Of a stretch of 64,000 nucleotides of DNA, positions 33,770 to 41,333 are shown piece after piece (the stretch's first letter is position 1; each line of letters starts with the position of its first letter). The position numbers and the translations under genes were made by a program. Below the pieces are notes generated by a model. The model saw nothing but the letters and a program-made list of their open reading frames with translations. It was not told the DNA's origin and did no database searches. Location of the stretch: positions 1,116,001 to 1,180,000 of the forward strand of contig CBDDPH010000002.1 in assembly GCA_965232265.1 (NCBI GenBank). The letters are read 5' to 3'. The DNA comes from VXRD01 sp965232265. GTDB lineage: Bacteria; Latescibacterota; UBA2968.

Positions 33770-35881
33770 ATGAATCTATCGTTATACGAGACAATCTGGC
33801 TGGTCGGCGCGGCGATTGCCGCCGGGTTGCTCTGGGGCATTTTTGTTTCGGCGGTAAAGCGGAGGGGGACGCCGCTGCCGCTGTTGTTGCTGATTTCAGC
33901 GGGGGCACTCTGGTACACCGGGGACGCGCTGCGCGTTTTGATCGAACAGGCTGCGCCGGGTGCTGGTGCAGTGAATTATGCGGCGCATGTGGCGCGCTTT
34001 GGGCTGGATTTTTTGCCGTCTGCGCTGCTGGCAACGGTGCTGGCTTTTGCGGACTTGCCTGTGCGTAGAGCAGGTGAACACAAGGTGGCGCGTGGGTTGC
34101 GGCGGTATCTCATTCCGATCACCTTTGTGCCGGGGGTCATCATTTTTTTGATCGGCCTGTCTCAAGCGCCGATCAAGCGCGTGAGTTTTAGCCTGTATGC
34201 GATTGCTATGCTTCTGTTTTCGGCGTATCTCTGTCGGGGATTTGCGATGCGGTCAGAGACAGAGGTACACAAGGTGTTTTATCGGCTGATGGCATTCGCG
34301 CTGACAGGGATCGCGGTTTTGACGGTTTTTGCGTATCCCTTTGGATTGCTTCAAAGTGCTGTTGTGGGGCCGGTACTCGCGCTGGTGCTTTTTCTTTCGC
34401 CTATCGCTCCGGCGTATATTCTGGGCTATTTTATTTATCGGTACAGCTTTTTCCAGATTGTGGTGAATCCCGCGTTGTTTTATTCTGCACTGACGGGCAT
34501 TGTGTTGACGGTTTATTTGCTGGTGATCCGGCGCGTTGCAGAGGCATTGGGACGTCTGGATAGCGGATTCAGGGTGGAGGTAGTTGAGGCTATTTTGATT
34601 TCGTTGCTGATTTTTCTGTTTCAGCCGATTAAGAACCGGTTGCAGGGGATCATCAATCGCCTGTTTTTCAGGACGCGCTATGAATACCAGCATTTGCTGG
34701 GTTCGCTGAGTCAAACGCTGAATGTGCCACACGCGCTGGAGAGGCGGTTGAAGTCGGTGGTGGATGCGATTGGAACGGTTTTGAAGGTACACGCTGTTTC
34801 GCTGGTGGTGTTTGAATACGAGGAGGGACAGGTGAGTCAGGTGCAGGTGATCGCGAGCAGTGGTTTGCCGGGGTTTGAGCCGCCTGTCACACCATTTGGG
34901 GATGGGGACGGGGCGCAAATAGAGGCAGTGGTCGGCTGGTTGTTGACCCATCGCCGACCGCTGGATGTGGGCGATTTGCACCACCCGGCACTGACTGCAA
35001 TACTCGCAAAGCAAGGGGTTGAGCTGTGTATTCCGGTTTTGCAAGAGGAGAAGCCGGTTGGTTTGCTCTGCCTGGGAAAAAAGAAACGCGGAGGGTCTTT
35101 TTCGTCTGAAGAATGGGAGTTGCTGGGTACGCTTTGCAATCAGATCGCACTGGCGGTTGAAAATACGCGGCTGGTGGAGCGGCGGTTGCAATTGGAGCGG
35201 CAGATGTACGAGGCAGAGCGGCTTTCGGCGTTGGGATTGCTTTCGGCAAGTATTGCGCACGAAGTGAAGAATCCCCTGAGTTCGATCAAGGCGATTGCGA
35301 CTGTGATGCGGGAGGATTTGCAAGGCGATCAGACAAAGGTGGGCGATTTGTCTGTGGTGTTGCGCGAGATTGATCGGCTAAACCGCGTGGTGGATCGCTT
35401 GCTCAGGTTTGCCCAACCCAAGCAGGATGATGGGTTTCAAGTATTGGACTTGAAGGCCGTGCTGGAAGATGTGGTGTTGATTTTGTTTCACGAGGCGGAG
35501 CGACAGAATGTGGAGATTTGTTTTGAGGTGGATGACGGTCTCGCGGTGAAGGGCGATCCAGAGGATCTGAAAGAAGTGTTTTTCAATTTGATTTTGAACG
35601 GTATTCAGGCAATGGAAGGCGATTGCACGGAGCGGCGGTTGACGGTGCAGGCGCAGCGATGGCAAAGCGGTGTGGAGGTGCGGGTGTCAGATACGGGTCC
35701 GGGGATTTCAGCAGAGAATCAGGCTCGCATTTTTGAGCCGTTTTTTACGACAAAGGCTTCGGGCACGGGGTTGGGGCTTGCGATTGTGAAGCGCGATGTG
35801 GAGCGCATGGGGGGGGCGATTGAGGTGGCAAATGCAGATGGGGCGGTGTTTGCAGTTCAACTTCCCGGGGGGGATGAGTGA
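33770..35881 (+). CDS. Membrane sensor histidine kinase with GAF domain
   Basis: A 703-residue kinase. About eight transmembrane segments occupy residues 1-290 (for example IWLVGAAIAAGLLWGIFVSA and FALTGIAVLTVFAYPFGLLQ). A GAF domain follows at about 310-460 (VDAIGTVLKVHAVSLVVFEY ... PVLQEEKPVGLLCLGKKKRG). HisKA holds the phosphorylated His497 in SIAHEVKNPLSSIKAI. The HATPase has an N-box (FFNLILNGIQAM), DTGPGIS and GTGLGLAIVKR. The arrangement of a 7-8 TM sensor, GAF and NtrB-like kinase resembles the PrsK kinases of PEP-CTERM systems, though no exosortase genes are here. The cognate sigma-54 regulator follows 89 bp downstream. Its TGA stop is the first codon of a repeat E copy. Confidence 0.9.
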   Translation: MNLSLYETIWLVGAAIAAGLLWGIFVSAVKRRGTPLPLLLLISAGALWYTGDALRVLIEQAAPGAGAVNYAAHVARFGLDFLPSALLATVLAFADLPVRRAGEHKVARGLRRYLIPITFVPGVIIFLIGLSQAPIKRVSFSLYAIAMLLFSAYLCRGFAMRSETEVHKVFYRLMAFALTGIAVLTVFAYPFGLLQSAVVGPVLALVLFLSPIAPAYILGYFIYRYSFFQIVVNPALFYSALTGIVLTVYLLVIRRVAEALGRLDSGFRVEVVEAILISLLIFLFQPIKNRLQGIINRLFFRTRYEYQHLLGSLSQTLNVPHALERRLKSVVDAIGTVLKVHAVSLVVFEYEEGQVSQVQVIASSGLPGFEPPVTPFGDGDGAQIEAVVGWLLTHRRPLDVGDLHHPALTAILAKQGVELCIPVLQEEKPVGLLCLGKKKRGGSFSSEEWELLGTLCNQIALAVENTRLVERRLQLERQMYEAERLSALGLLSASIAHEVKNPLSSIKAIATVMREDLQGDQTKVGDLSVVLREIDRLNRVVDRLLRFAQPKQDDGFQVLDLKAVLEDVVLILFHEAERQNVEICFEVDDGLAVKGDPEDLKEVFFNLILNGIQAMEGDCTERRLTVQAQRWQSGVEVRVSDTGPGISAENQARIFEPFFTTKASGTGLGLAIVKRDVERMGGAIEVANADGAVFAVQLPGGDE

Positions 35882-35932
35882 TCCGCAGATGGACGCAGAT
35901 GGACGCAGATGGACGCAAAAAAAAGAGTATCT
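35879..35932. repeat. Repeat E with tandem GATGGACGCA units
   Basis: The stop codon TGA runs into TGATCCGCAGATGGACGCAG, followed by two more GATGGACGCA units and an A-rich end. It fills the gap before the response regulator gene. Confidence 0.65.
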
Positions 35933-35970
35933 AGGGGACTGACAGCCAAGACGTGTGAAGGATGAAGACG

Positions 35971-37362
35971 ATGCAGTATAAAATTCTAATTGTAGATGAC
36001 GACCCTGCGGCGCGGTACGGGTTGAAGCGGGCGCTGGCGGTGCTGGGGTGTGAGATTGTCGAGGCTGAGGACGGTGAGGCGGCGCTGGCGGCTGTGGCGC
36101 AGGACAATCCCGATTTGTTGATTTGCGATATCCAGATGCCGAAGATGGATGGGTTGACGCTGGTGAAGCGATTGGCAGATCAGGGGGATGCGCGGCCCGT
36201 TATTATAATTACGGCGTATGGATCGGAGCGGGTTGCTGTGGAGGCAATGAAGGCGGGTGCGTACGATTATTTGAGCAAGCCCTACGATGTGGATGAGTTG
36301 CGCTGTCTGGTGGAGAATGTTCTGGAGACGGTGCGATTGCGACGGGAGAATGAGACGCTTCGCAACGAGATTCGGCAGCAGTCGGGGTTCGGGTTGCTGA
36401 TTGGTCGCAGCCGCGCGATGGAGGGGGTCTATGATTTGATCGGCAAGGTGGCGATGACCGATGCGGGGGTGCTGATTAGCGGAGAGAGCGGTACGGGTAA
36501 GGAATTGGTCGCGCGGGCGATTCACGAGCAGAGCGGGCGAAAGGCGCGACCATTCGTGGCGGTGAATGCGGCGGCACTGCCGACAGAGTTGATCGAGAGC
36601 GAGTTGTTCGGACACGAGCGGGGCGCGTTTACCGGGGCGACTGCGCGGCGGCAGGGCAAGTTTGAGCTTGCGGATGGGGGGACGCTGTTCTTAGACGAGA
36701 TCGGCGATATGCACATCGAGACGCAGGCAAAGTTGTTGCGCGTGCTGGAAGAGAAACAGTTTGAGCGGCTGGGCGGTTCAGAGACGGTGACGGTAGATGT
36801 TCGGATTATCAGCGCGACGAATAAGGATTTGCCGTCGGAGATTGTAGAGGGACGGTTTCGGGAGGATCTTTTTTATCGCTTGAAGGTGGTGGATATTTTT
36901 TTGCCGCCGTTGCGGGATCGGCGCGAGGATATTCCGCTGCTCATTCAGCATTTTTTGGCGCGTTTTAATGATCAGCACGGCAAGGCGATGACAGATGTGC
37001 CGCCGGATGTGATGAAGATGTTGATGGTGCATGCCTGGCCGGGCAATATACGAGAGCTGATGCATGCGGTCGAGCGGGCGGTTATTTTTTCGGATGGGTC
37101 TGAGTTGAGCCGCGATTTGCTTCCCCAAGAGGTTCGGGGCGTTGAGTCTGTGGAGAGCACTGAATCTGTCTGGCGGGATGGCGTGTTTTTTCAGGATGCA
37201 AAGCAGGAGGTTGTGCAGTCTTTTGAGGTCGCGTTTATTCGGTCTGCACTGGAATACTACGAGGGCAATATCAGCCGCACAGCACCGGCGATTGGCATGA
37301 AACGGCAGGCACTGCAACAGAAGTTGAAGGAGCACGGGATTGATCCCGGGATTTATCGTTAG
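35971..37362 (+). CDS. Sigma-54-dependent response regulator (NtrC family)
   Basis: A 463-residue activator. The start at 35971 is preferred because AAGGA lies 8 nt before it; an ATG at 35962 is also possible. The receiver domain has the acidic pair DDD near residue 8 and phospho-acceptor Asp53 in DLLICDIQMPKMDG. The AAA+ domain has Walker A GESGTGKELVARAIH, the sigma-54 contact loop ERGAFTGAT and Walker B GGTLFLDEIGDMH. A Fis-type helix-turn-helix closes the protein (ISRTAPAIGMKRQALQQKLK). Phosphorylated by the adjacent kinase, it should bind paired dyads and activate a -24/-12 promoter. Exactly such sites lie 210-330 bp downstream of its own stop. Confidence 0.94.
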   Translation: MQYKILIVDDDPAARYGLKRALAVLGCEIVEAEDGEAALAAVAQDNPDLLICDIQMPKMDGLTLVKRLADQGDARPVIIITAYGSERVAVEAMKAGAYDYLSKPYDVDELRCLVENVLETVRLRRENETLRNEIRQQSGFGLLIGRSRAMEGVYDLIGKVAMTDAGVLISGESGTGKELVARAIHEQSGRKARPFVAVNAAALPTELIESELFGHERGAFTGATARRQGKFELADGGTLFLDEIGDMHIETQAKLLRVLEEKQFERLGGSETVTVDVRIISATNKDLPSEIVEGRFREDLFYRLKVVDIFLPPLRDRREDIPLLIQHFLARFNDQHGKAMTDVPPDVMKMLMVHAWPGNIRELMHAVERAVIFSDGSELSRDLLPQEVRGVESVESTESVWRDGVFFQDAKQEVVQSFEVAFIRSALEYYEGNISRTAPAIGMKRQALQQKLKEHGIDPGIYR

Positions 37363-37502
37363 ACCCCTCCCCCGGCCCCTCCCCGAGGCGGGGAGGGGAG
37401 ACCTGGTTCCCCCTTCCTCTCAGGCACAGGCGAAGCCTACAACGAAGCGAAGCGAGTAACGGGGGTTAGGGGGGTAGGTCCCAATAGTTTTAAAACAACC
37501 TC
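37362..37502. repeat. Repeat C with a repeat fragment inserted in its loop
   Basis: GACCCCTCCCCCGGCCCCTC, GGGGAGGGGAGACCTG and GGGGGTTAGGGGGGTAGGTC match the element at 58876-58984. Here about 40 bp including ACAGGCGAAGCCTACAACG replace the short loop of the other copy. The first base overlaps the regulator stop. Confidence 0.7.
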
Positions 37503-37534
37503 TAATAAAATTTACAATCTATTTAACAGGTCCG

Positions 37535-37567
37535 GAGATACACATTGTGTCTCCGGATTTTTTTGTG
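37535..37567 (+). terminator. Rho-independent terminator of the two-component operon
   Basis: TCCGGAGA and TCTCCGGA enclose a loop containing CACA/TGTG, followed by TTTTTTT. It ends the kinase-regulator transcript before the sigma-54 control region. Confidence 0.85.
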
Positions 37568-37573
37568 TCTGCT

Positions 37574-37613
37574 GTGCAATATTCAGTTTGCAGGTGCAAT
37601 ATTTAGTTTGCAC
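37574..37613 (+). promoter_or_regulatory. Two tandem activator-binding dyads (putative UAS)
   Basis: GTGCAATATTCAGTTTGCAG (37574-37593) and GTGCAATATTTAGTTTGCAC (37594-37613) are 20-bp copies differing at two positions. Each is an inverted repeat TGCAA-N8-TTGCA, with centres 20 bp apart, two helical turns. They start 103 bp and end 64 bp upstream of the GG of the -24 element. This is the layout of upstream activating sequences for NtrC-type regulators. The regulator gene just upstream is the likely source of the binding protein. Confidence 0.75.
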
Positions 37614-37674
37614 TAATTGGGCGATTTTTGGGGTGGATAGCAGGGAAAATGGCCTTTTTCGGGGGTAAAATGTT

Positions 37675-37692
37675 TTGGCACGCGATTTGCAT
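37675..37692 (+). promoter_or_regulatory. Sigma-54 (-24/-12) promoter
   Basis: TTGGCACGCGATTTGCAT matches the consensus TGGCAC-N5-TTGCA, with GG at 37677-37678 and GC at 37689-37690 separated by exactly 10 bp. Initiation is expected near 37702. The first gene downstream starts at 37814, leaving a leader of about 110 nt made of repeat B hairpins. Confidence 0.82.
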
Positions 37693-37701
37693 ATATCGGG
37701 C

Positions 37702-37790
37702 GTAGGGGCGAAAAATCGTTCGCCCAGAATCCCGTAGGGGCGATTCCACAGGGTCGTCCAAATCCCGTAGGGGCGAAAAGCCTTTCGCCC
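37702..37790. repeat. Three repeat B hairpins in the leader of the sigma-54 operon
   Basis: Units at 37702-37725, 37733-37758 and 37766-37790 each begin GTAGGGGCGA; the first and third close with TTCGCCC and fold into hairpins, the second is degenerate. They occupy nearly the whole predicted 5' untranslated region. Confidence 0.65.
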
Positions 37791-37813
37791 AAACCTTTAT
37801 GAAGGAGGCTGAG

Positions 37814-38461
37814 ATGTCAACGCTTACATCGACGTTTGCAACCGCGTTTCCAAGTCAGGTTGCCAATTTGATTACCGCGGGCCGGGTGGTTCTGCTGTTT
37901 CTGGCGACGGCTTTTGCCGTGTCTGGAGATGCGATACTGGCTTGGGTTGCGGTGCCGCTCGCTTTTGTCGCGCTGGTGATGGATTGGCTGGATGGGTATC
38001 TCGCGCGGCGATTGGGTTGCGAGAGCAAGGTCGGGGGGGTGCTGGATATTGTGGGGGATCGGATTGCGGAGAATGTGTGGTGGGTGGTGTTTGCGTGGTT
38101 GCATGTCATTCCGCTGTGGGTGCCGATTGTGGTGCTCAGCAGGGGGTTTGTGACGGATGCGATTCGCAGTTGTGCGCTCACCAAAGGGTTCACGGCATTT
38201 GGCGAGTCAACGATGATGAAGTCGCGGCTTGGATTCGCGCTGGTTGCCTCGCGCGTGAGCCGGGCGACGTATGGAACGTCCAAGGTGGTCGCGTTTGTGC
38301 TGTTGTTCAGCCTGAATGCGGCGCAACAGATGTCGGGTTTGACACCTGCATTTTTGTCCTATCTCGAACTGGTTGCGATGGCGGCGACGTATTTGACGGC
38401 CGCGCTCTGTGTTATTCGGGCGATTCCAGTGATTACGGCTGCCAAACGGGTTGTTGTTTAA
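37814..38461 (+). CDS. CDP-alcohol phosphatidyltransferase family protein
   Basis: A 215-residue integral membrane enzyme. The start at 37814 follows AAGGAGGCTGAG; an ATG at 37799 overlaps that site and is rejected. The family motif D-G-x2-A-R-x8-G-x3-D-x3-D is complete in LDGYLARRLGCESKVGG followed by VLDIVGDRIAEN, so it should transfer a phosphatidyl or related group from a CDP-alcohol to an acceptor hydroxyl. Further membrane helices follow (VVWVVFAWLHV-like and VVAFVLLFSLNAA). The head group is not deducible; phosphatidylglycerophosphate, phosphatidylinositol phosphate or another lipid are possible. It is the first gene after the sigma-54 promoter, with the YbhN-like gene 24 bp downstream. 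Confidence 0.88.
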   Translation: MSTLTSTFATAFPSQVANLITAGRVVLLFLATAFAVSGDAILAWVAVPLAFVALVMDWLDGYLARRLGCESKVGGVLDIVGDRIAENVWWVVFAWLHVIPLWVPIVVLSRGFVTDAIRSCALTKGFTAFGESTMMKSRLGFALVASRVSRATYGTSKVVAFVLLFSLNAAQQMSGLTPAFLSYLELVAMAATYLTAALCVIRAIPVITAAKRVVV

Positions 38462-38485
38462 GATAGCATTTTTCAGGAGAATGAC

Positions 38486-39490
38486 ATGAAACGCGAAACG
38501 CATATTTTGCTCTGTTTGATAGGATTTGCCGGCCTGGGGGTGCTTTTGTACCAGCTCAGCGCGCCAGAGGTGTGGCAACATGTTTTGATGATGGGTTGGG
38601 GCTATGTACCGGTGATCGGCCTGTCGCTGGTGGTATTTGTTCATCATGCGTGGATATGGCGGGCGTGCTTTGATCGCGGGACGGAAAGGCCGCGGTTGCG
38701 ACAGTTGCTGTGGGTGCAGTTGGCTGGCGAGGCGGTGGGCAATGTGGTGCCGGCATCGCAGGTTGGCAAGGAGATTGGCAAGGCGATTGTGATGCGAGAT
38801 AAGATGTGCGTTTCCAGTGGGGTGTCATCGCTGGTGGCCAATAAGACGGGTGAGATGATCGGCGGGGTGATTTTTGTGATCGGTGGTGTTGTGATAGGTT
38901 TGCAGCGGTTTTCGTGGCCGGCTGAGGTGCGGGGCGCTCTCATCGCTGTTCTGGCGCTGTCTGTTCTGGGCGTTTTTTGGACGATTTTCAGGCAGCGTCG
39001 GCGTCCCTTTGCGCGGTTTTTGAATTTGATGCTGTGGCTGCGGCTTACGTTTTTGGAGCGGTTCCGAGACCGCGCGGTGGAGATTGACGAGAATTTGGCG
39101 CAGTTTTATCGGCTGAATAGATGGCGTTTGGCAGGGTTATTAGGCGTACATCTATTGGGTTGGAGCCTGGGGACGCTGGAGATCTATGTGATTCTTCATG
39201 TGCTCGGCGAACCGATGCCGTTTGTTTGGGTGTATCTGTTCCACGCGCTGATGATCGTAATTAACGCGGCGTTCTTTTTTGTTCCGCTCGGGATGGGCGT
39301 TTTTGAAGGCGGGCATGTGTTTCTGTTTGTTATGATGGGTTTGGATCCAAAGATGGGTTTGGCTGTGGGCATTATTCGGCGGGTTCGGAGGCTTTTCTGG
39401 ATGCAGGTGGGTCTAACGCTGCTGCTGATCGGATCGCGGGGTAAGCAGGTCGATGCGGTGCCGAAAAATGATGGCCTTCAGCAGGTGTAG
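38486..39490 (+). CDS. YbhN/LPG-synthase transmembrane-region-like integral membrane protein
   Basis: A 334-residue protein with about seven transmembrane helices, starting after CAGGAG. HHAWIWRACFDRGTERPRLR, AGEAVGNVVPASQVGKEIGK and the late block FFVPLGMGVFEGGHVFLFVM are the conserved blocks of the lysylphosphatidylglycerol synthase TM region/UPF0104 family, some members of which flip lipids. Lying 24 bp after a phosphatidyl-group transferase, it may move the lipid product across the inner membrane. This is inference from context. The two are the core of the sigma-54-controlled unit. Confidence 0.82.
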   Translation: MKRETHILLCLIGFAGLGVLLYQLSAPEVWQHVLMMGWGYVPVIGLSLVVFVHHAWIWRACFDRGTERPRLRQLLWVQLAGEAVGNVVPASQVGKEIGKAIVMRDKMCVSSGVSSLVANKTGEMIGGVIFVIGGVVIGLQRFSWPAEVRGALIAVLALSVLGVFWTIFRQRRRPFARFLNLMLWLRLTFLERFRDRAVEIDENLAQFYRLNRWRLAGLLGVHLLGWSLGTLEIYVILHVLGEPMPFVWVYLFHALMIVINAAFFFVPLGMGVFEGGHVFLFVMMGLDPKMGLAVGIIRRVRRLFWMQVGLTLLLIGSRGKQVDAVPKNDGLQQV

Positions 39491-39526
39491 ATACAGTGCA
39501 TCATTTAATCAAAAAAAGGAGAAATA

Positions 39527-40054
39527 ATGACACGCTCAATTTCTTATCTGGTCTGTGTCTTATCGATTGTAACCTTCAGTTTTTCAGCTCAGGCAAAAAA
39601 GACTGATCTCACCAAGAGTTATGGTATTGGTCTTCAGGGCGCAACACCCACATTTGGCGGGATTAGTTTTCGCTATAACGGACTGGCACCGGTATATCTT
39701 CAAGCCGTTGGACGGTTTATTCTCAATGGCCAGTATAGCGACCAGATGTTCGGCGCTGGCGTTTCGTATGCCATATTCGAGCATCAAAGCCGATGGAACA
39801 TAGCCCGGCTTCATTTCACGCTCGAAGGCGGCTGGCAACAAAAAAAAGAAGCGGGTCTCCGCCAAGAGACTGTCAAAACGATGACGCTGGCTACTGGACT
39901 CAGTTTTGGAGGCGAGATTGTGTTTTCACTCGGGGGGATTCCTCTCGGTTTGAACGTGGAAATTGGTCAGGGGTTTGGTCGGGAAAAAATCGGCTCTCAA
40001 TCTAAAGGGCTTGCTGGCGTTTATGCAGGTGGAGGTGTACACGCTTATTTTTAA
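39527..40054 (+). CDS. Small exported beta-barrel-like protein
   Basis: A 175-residue protein starting after AAAGGAG. A signal peptide (about 1-23, ending SAQA) is followed by alternating strands rich in Gly and aromatics (YGIGLQGATPTFGGISFRYN, LHFTLEGGWQQKK, LATGLSFGGEIVFSLGG) and ends GGGVHAYF, the C-terminal Phe of outer-membrane proteins. Eight strands would fit the length. Family not recognised. It lies 36 bp after the YbhN-like gene and probably belongs to the same transcript. Confidence 0.65.
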   Translation: MTRSISYLVCVLSIVTFSFSAQAKKTDLTKSYGIGLQGATPTFGGISFRYNGLAPVYLQAVGRFILNGQYSDQMFGAGVSYAIFEHQSRWNIARLHFTLEGGWQQKKEAGLRQETVKTMTLATGLSFGGEIVFSLGGIPLGLNVEIGQGFGREKIGSQSKGLAGVYAGGGVHAYF

Positions 40055-40151
40055 ATTCTTTTTGTATAGCAATCGTTTACAAACGCATCTACATTACTGT
40101 CATCGTTATGATTCTGGGCATGGCGCACGTCAAGACCTGAAGGAGATATCC

Positions 40152-41333
40152 ATGAAAAAATTAACCGCTACCTTTGTAATCGCGGCAGTTCTGCTCAATG
40201 CAATGGCTCCGACACTTGCACAGGCAGCCACACACTTGCAAGGCGCAGAGGTCAATGCCAATACCTTGGTGAAAGACGCTTATGTGCAAGTCACCTATTA
40301 CGATAGCAAGGGCGAACAGAAATCGGAAAAGGGATGGATTAACGCGGTTGGCGAAACCGCCTTTGAAATTCGGCGCAGGGCACTTTTCGGCAAGGAGACC
40401 ATTGCTTATGATAAAGTTGTGTCGATAATCATGAGCGAAGAATCAACCACACCTATAAAGCAGATGAATGAGGTGAATCGGTTTATTCGAGAGCGAGACA
40501 GAGAGCGGGCAACAGAAAACAGAGAGCGGGCAACAGAAAACAGAGAGCGAACAACAGAAAATAGAGAGCAAGCCGCCATACAGACGCTCAATCATCAGCC
40601 AGTCACAGTCATGGTTCGCGGGCAGATCGACACCTCGCAAGTCCCCTGGAATGCCTATGTTCATGTCCTCTATACATCAAATGGAGTAAAAAGAACTGCA
40701 ACTGGGCGTGTTGTCAATAAAACGGCAAGCAGTATCATCACGCTCCAAAACATCCAGCAAGACAGAAAAATATCCTACGATAACATAGCCTATAGTAACA
40801 TATCCTACGATAACATGGATACACTCTTAGTTGCCAAAGATTGGCAGGACATAGACCGCTATCGAGAAATCGGCGCGCAGCACAATGCCAAAGTGCGTGT
40901 CAAAGCTATTTATAAAAAACGGGTAACTGGCAGAGTCGTCAAAATGACGCAGGACACACTCGTTATCCAAAGCGGACGCACATTTTTTCAAGTGCCCCGT
41001 TCTGATATCTCCAATTTTGAAGTCGGTGTTGGAAAGCGTAGAAACGCAGGCAAAGGCTTTAAAATCGGTGCTGGAATAGGGCTGGGCATTATTGCTATAT
41101 CTATTTTGGGTATATATACAGCCGACGACACGGAGTGGGATCAACTCGCGGCTGGATACGCATTTGTATATGTCGCTTTACCTGGTGCTGCGCTCACGAC
41201 TCTAACTGGCACGCTATTTGGCGCTGCGATCAAAACCGACGATTGGGTCAAGGTGTCGCCGCAACGCCTCAACCTGAGCATTGCGCCCACATCTACAAAA
41301 GGGCTTCGCGCCGCGCTTACGTTTAATTTTTAA
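40152..41333 (+). CDS. Exported protein with repeat-encoded linker, function unknown
   Basis: A 393-residue protein. The start at 40152 follows GAAGGAGATATCC; an open frame reaching back to 39963 overlaps the previous gene and is rejected. A signal peptide (ending AQA, about residue 25) leads to two related SH3-like or Sm-like segments (VQVTYYDSKGEQKSEKGWIN and VHVLYTSNGVKRTATGRVVN), separated by the charged linker RERATEN x3 encoded by a 21-bp tandem repeat. A third copy-like segment follows (VRVKAIYKKRVTGRVVKMTQ), then a Gly-rich hydrophobic stretch (GAGIGLGIIAISILGIY) and the C-terminus LTFNF, which is outer-membrane-like. The three segments look like an internal triplication. It ends 11 bp inside the convergent modA gene. 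Confidence 0.6.
   Translation: MKKLTATFVIAAVLLNAMAPTLAQAATHLQGAEVNANTLVKDAYVQVTYYDSKGEQKSEKGWINAVGETAFEIRRRALFGKETIAYDKVVSIIMSEESTTPIKQMNEVNRFIRERDRERATENRERATENRERTTENREQAAIQTLNHQPVTVMVRGQIDTSQVPWNAYVHVLYTSNGVKRTATGRVVNKTASSIITLQNIQQDRKISYDNIAYSNISYDNMDTLLVAKDWQDIDRYREIGAQHNAKVRVKAIYKKRVTGRVVKMTQDTLVIQSGRTFFQVPRSDISNFEVGVGKRRNAGKGFKIGAGIGLGIIAISILGIYTADDTEWDQLAAGYAFVYVALPGAALTTLTGTLFGAAIKTDDWVKVSPQRLNLSIAPTSTKGLRAALTFNF
40498..40560 (+). repeat. 21-bp minisatellite, three copies
   Basis: Three tandem copies of ACAGAGAGCGGGCAACAGAA plus A, the third with two changes, encode R-E-R-A-T-E-N units in frame. Copy number could vary by slippage without breaking the frame. Confidence 0.85.

Noticed and set aside
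40498..40560. Three regular direct repeats considered as CRISPR
   Set aside because: The 21-bp units are contiguous with no spacers and encode an in-frame peptide repeat.
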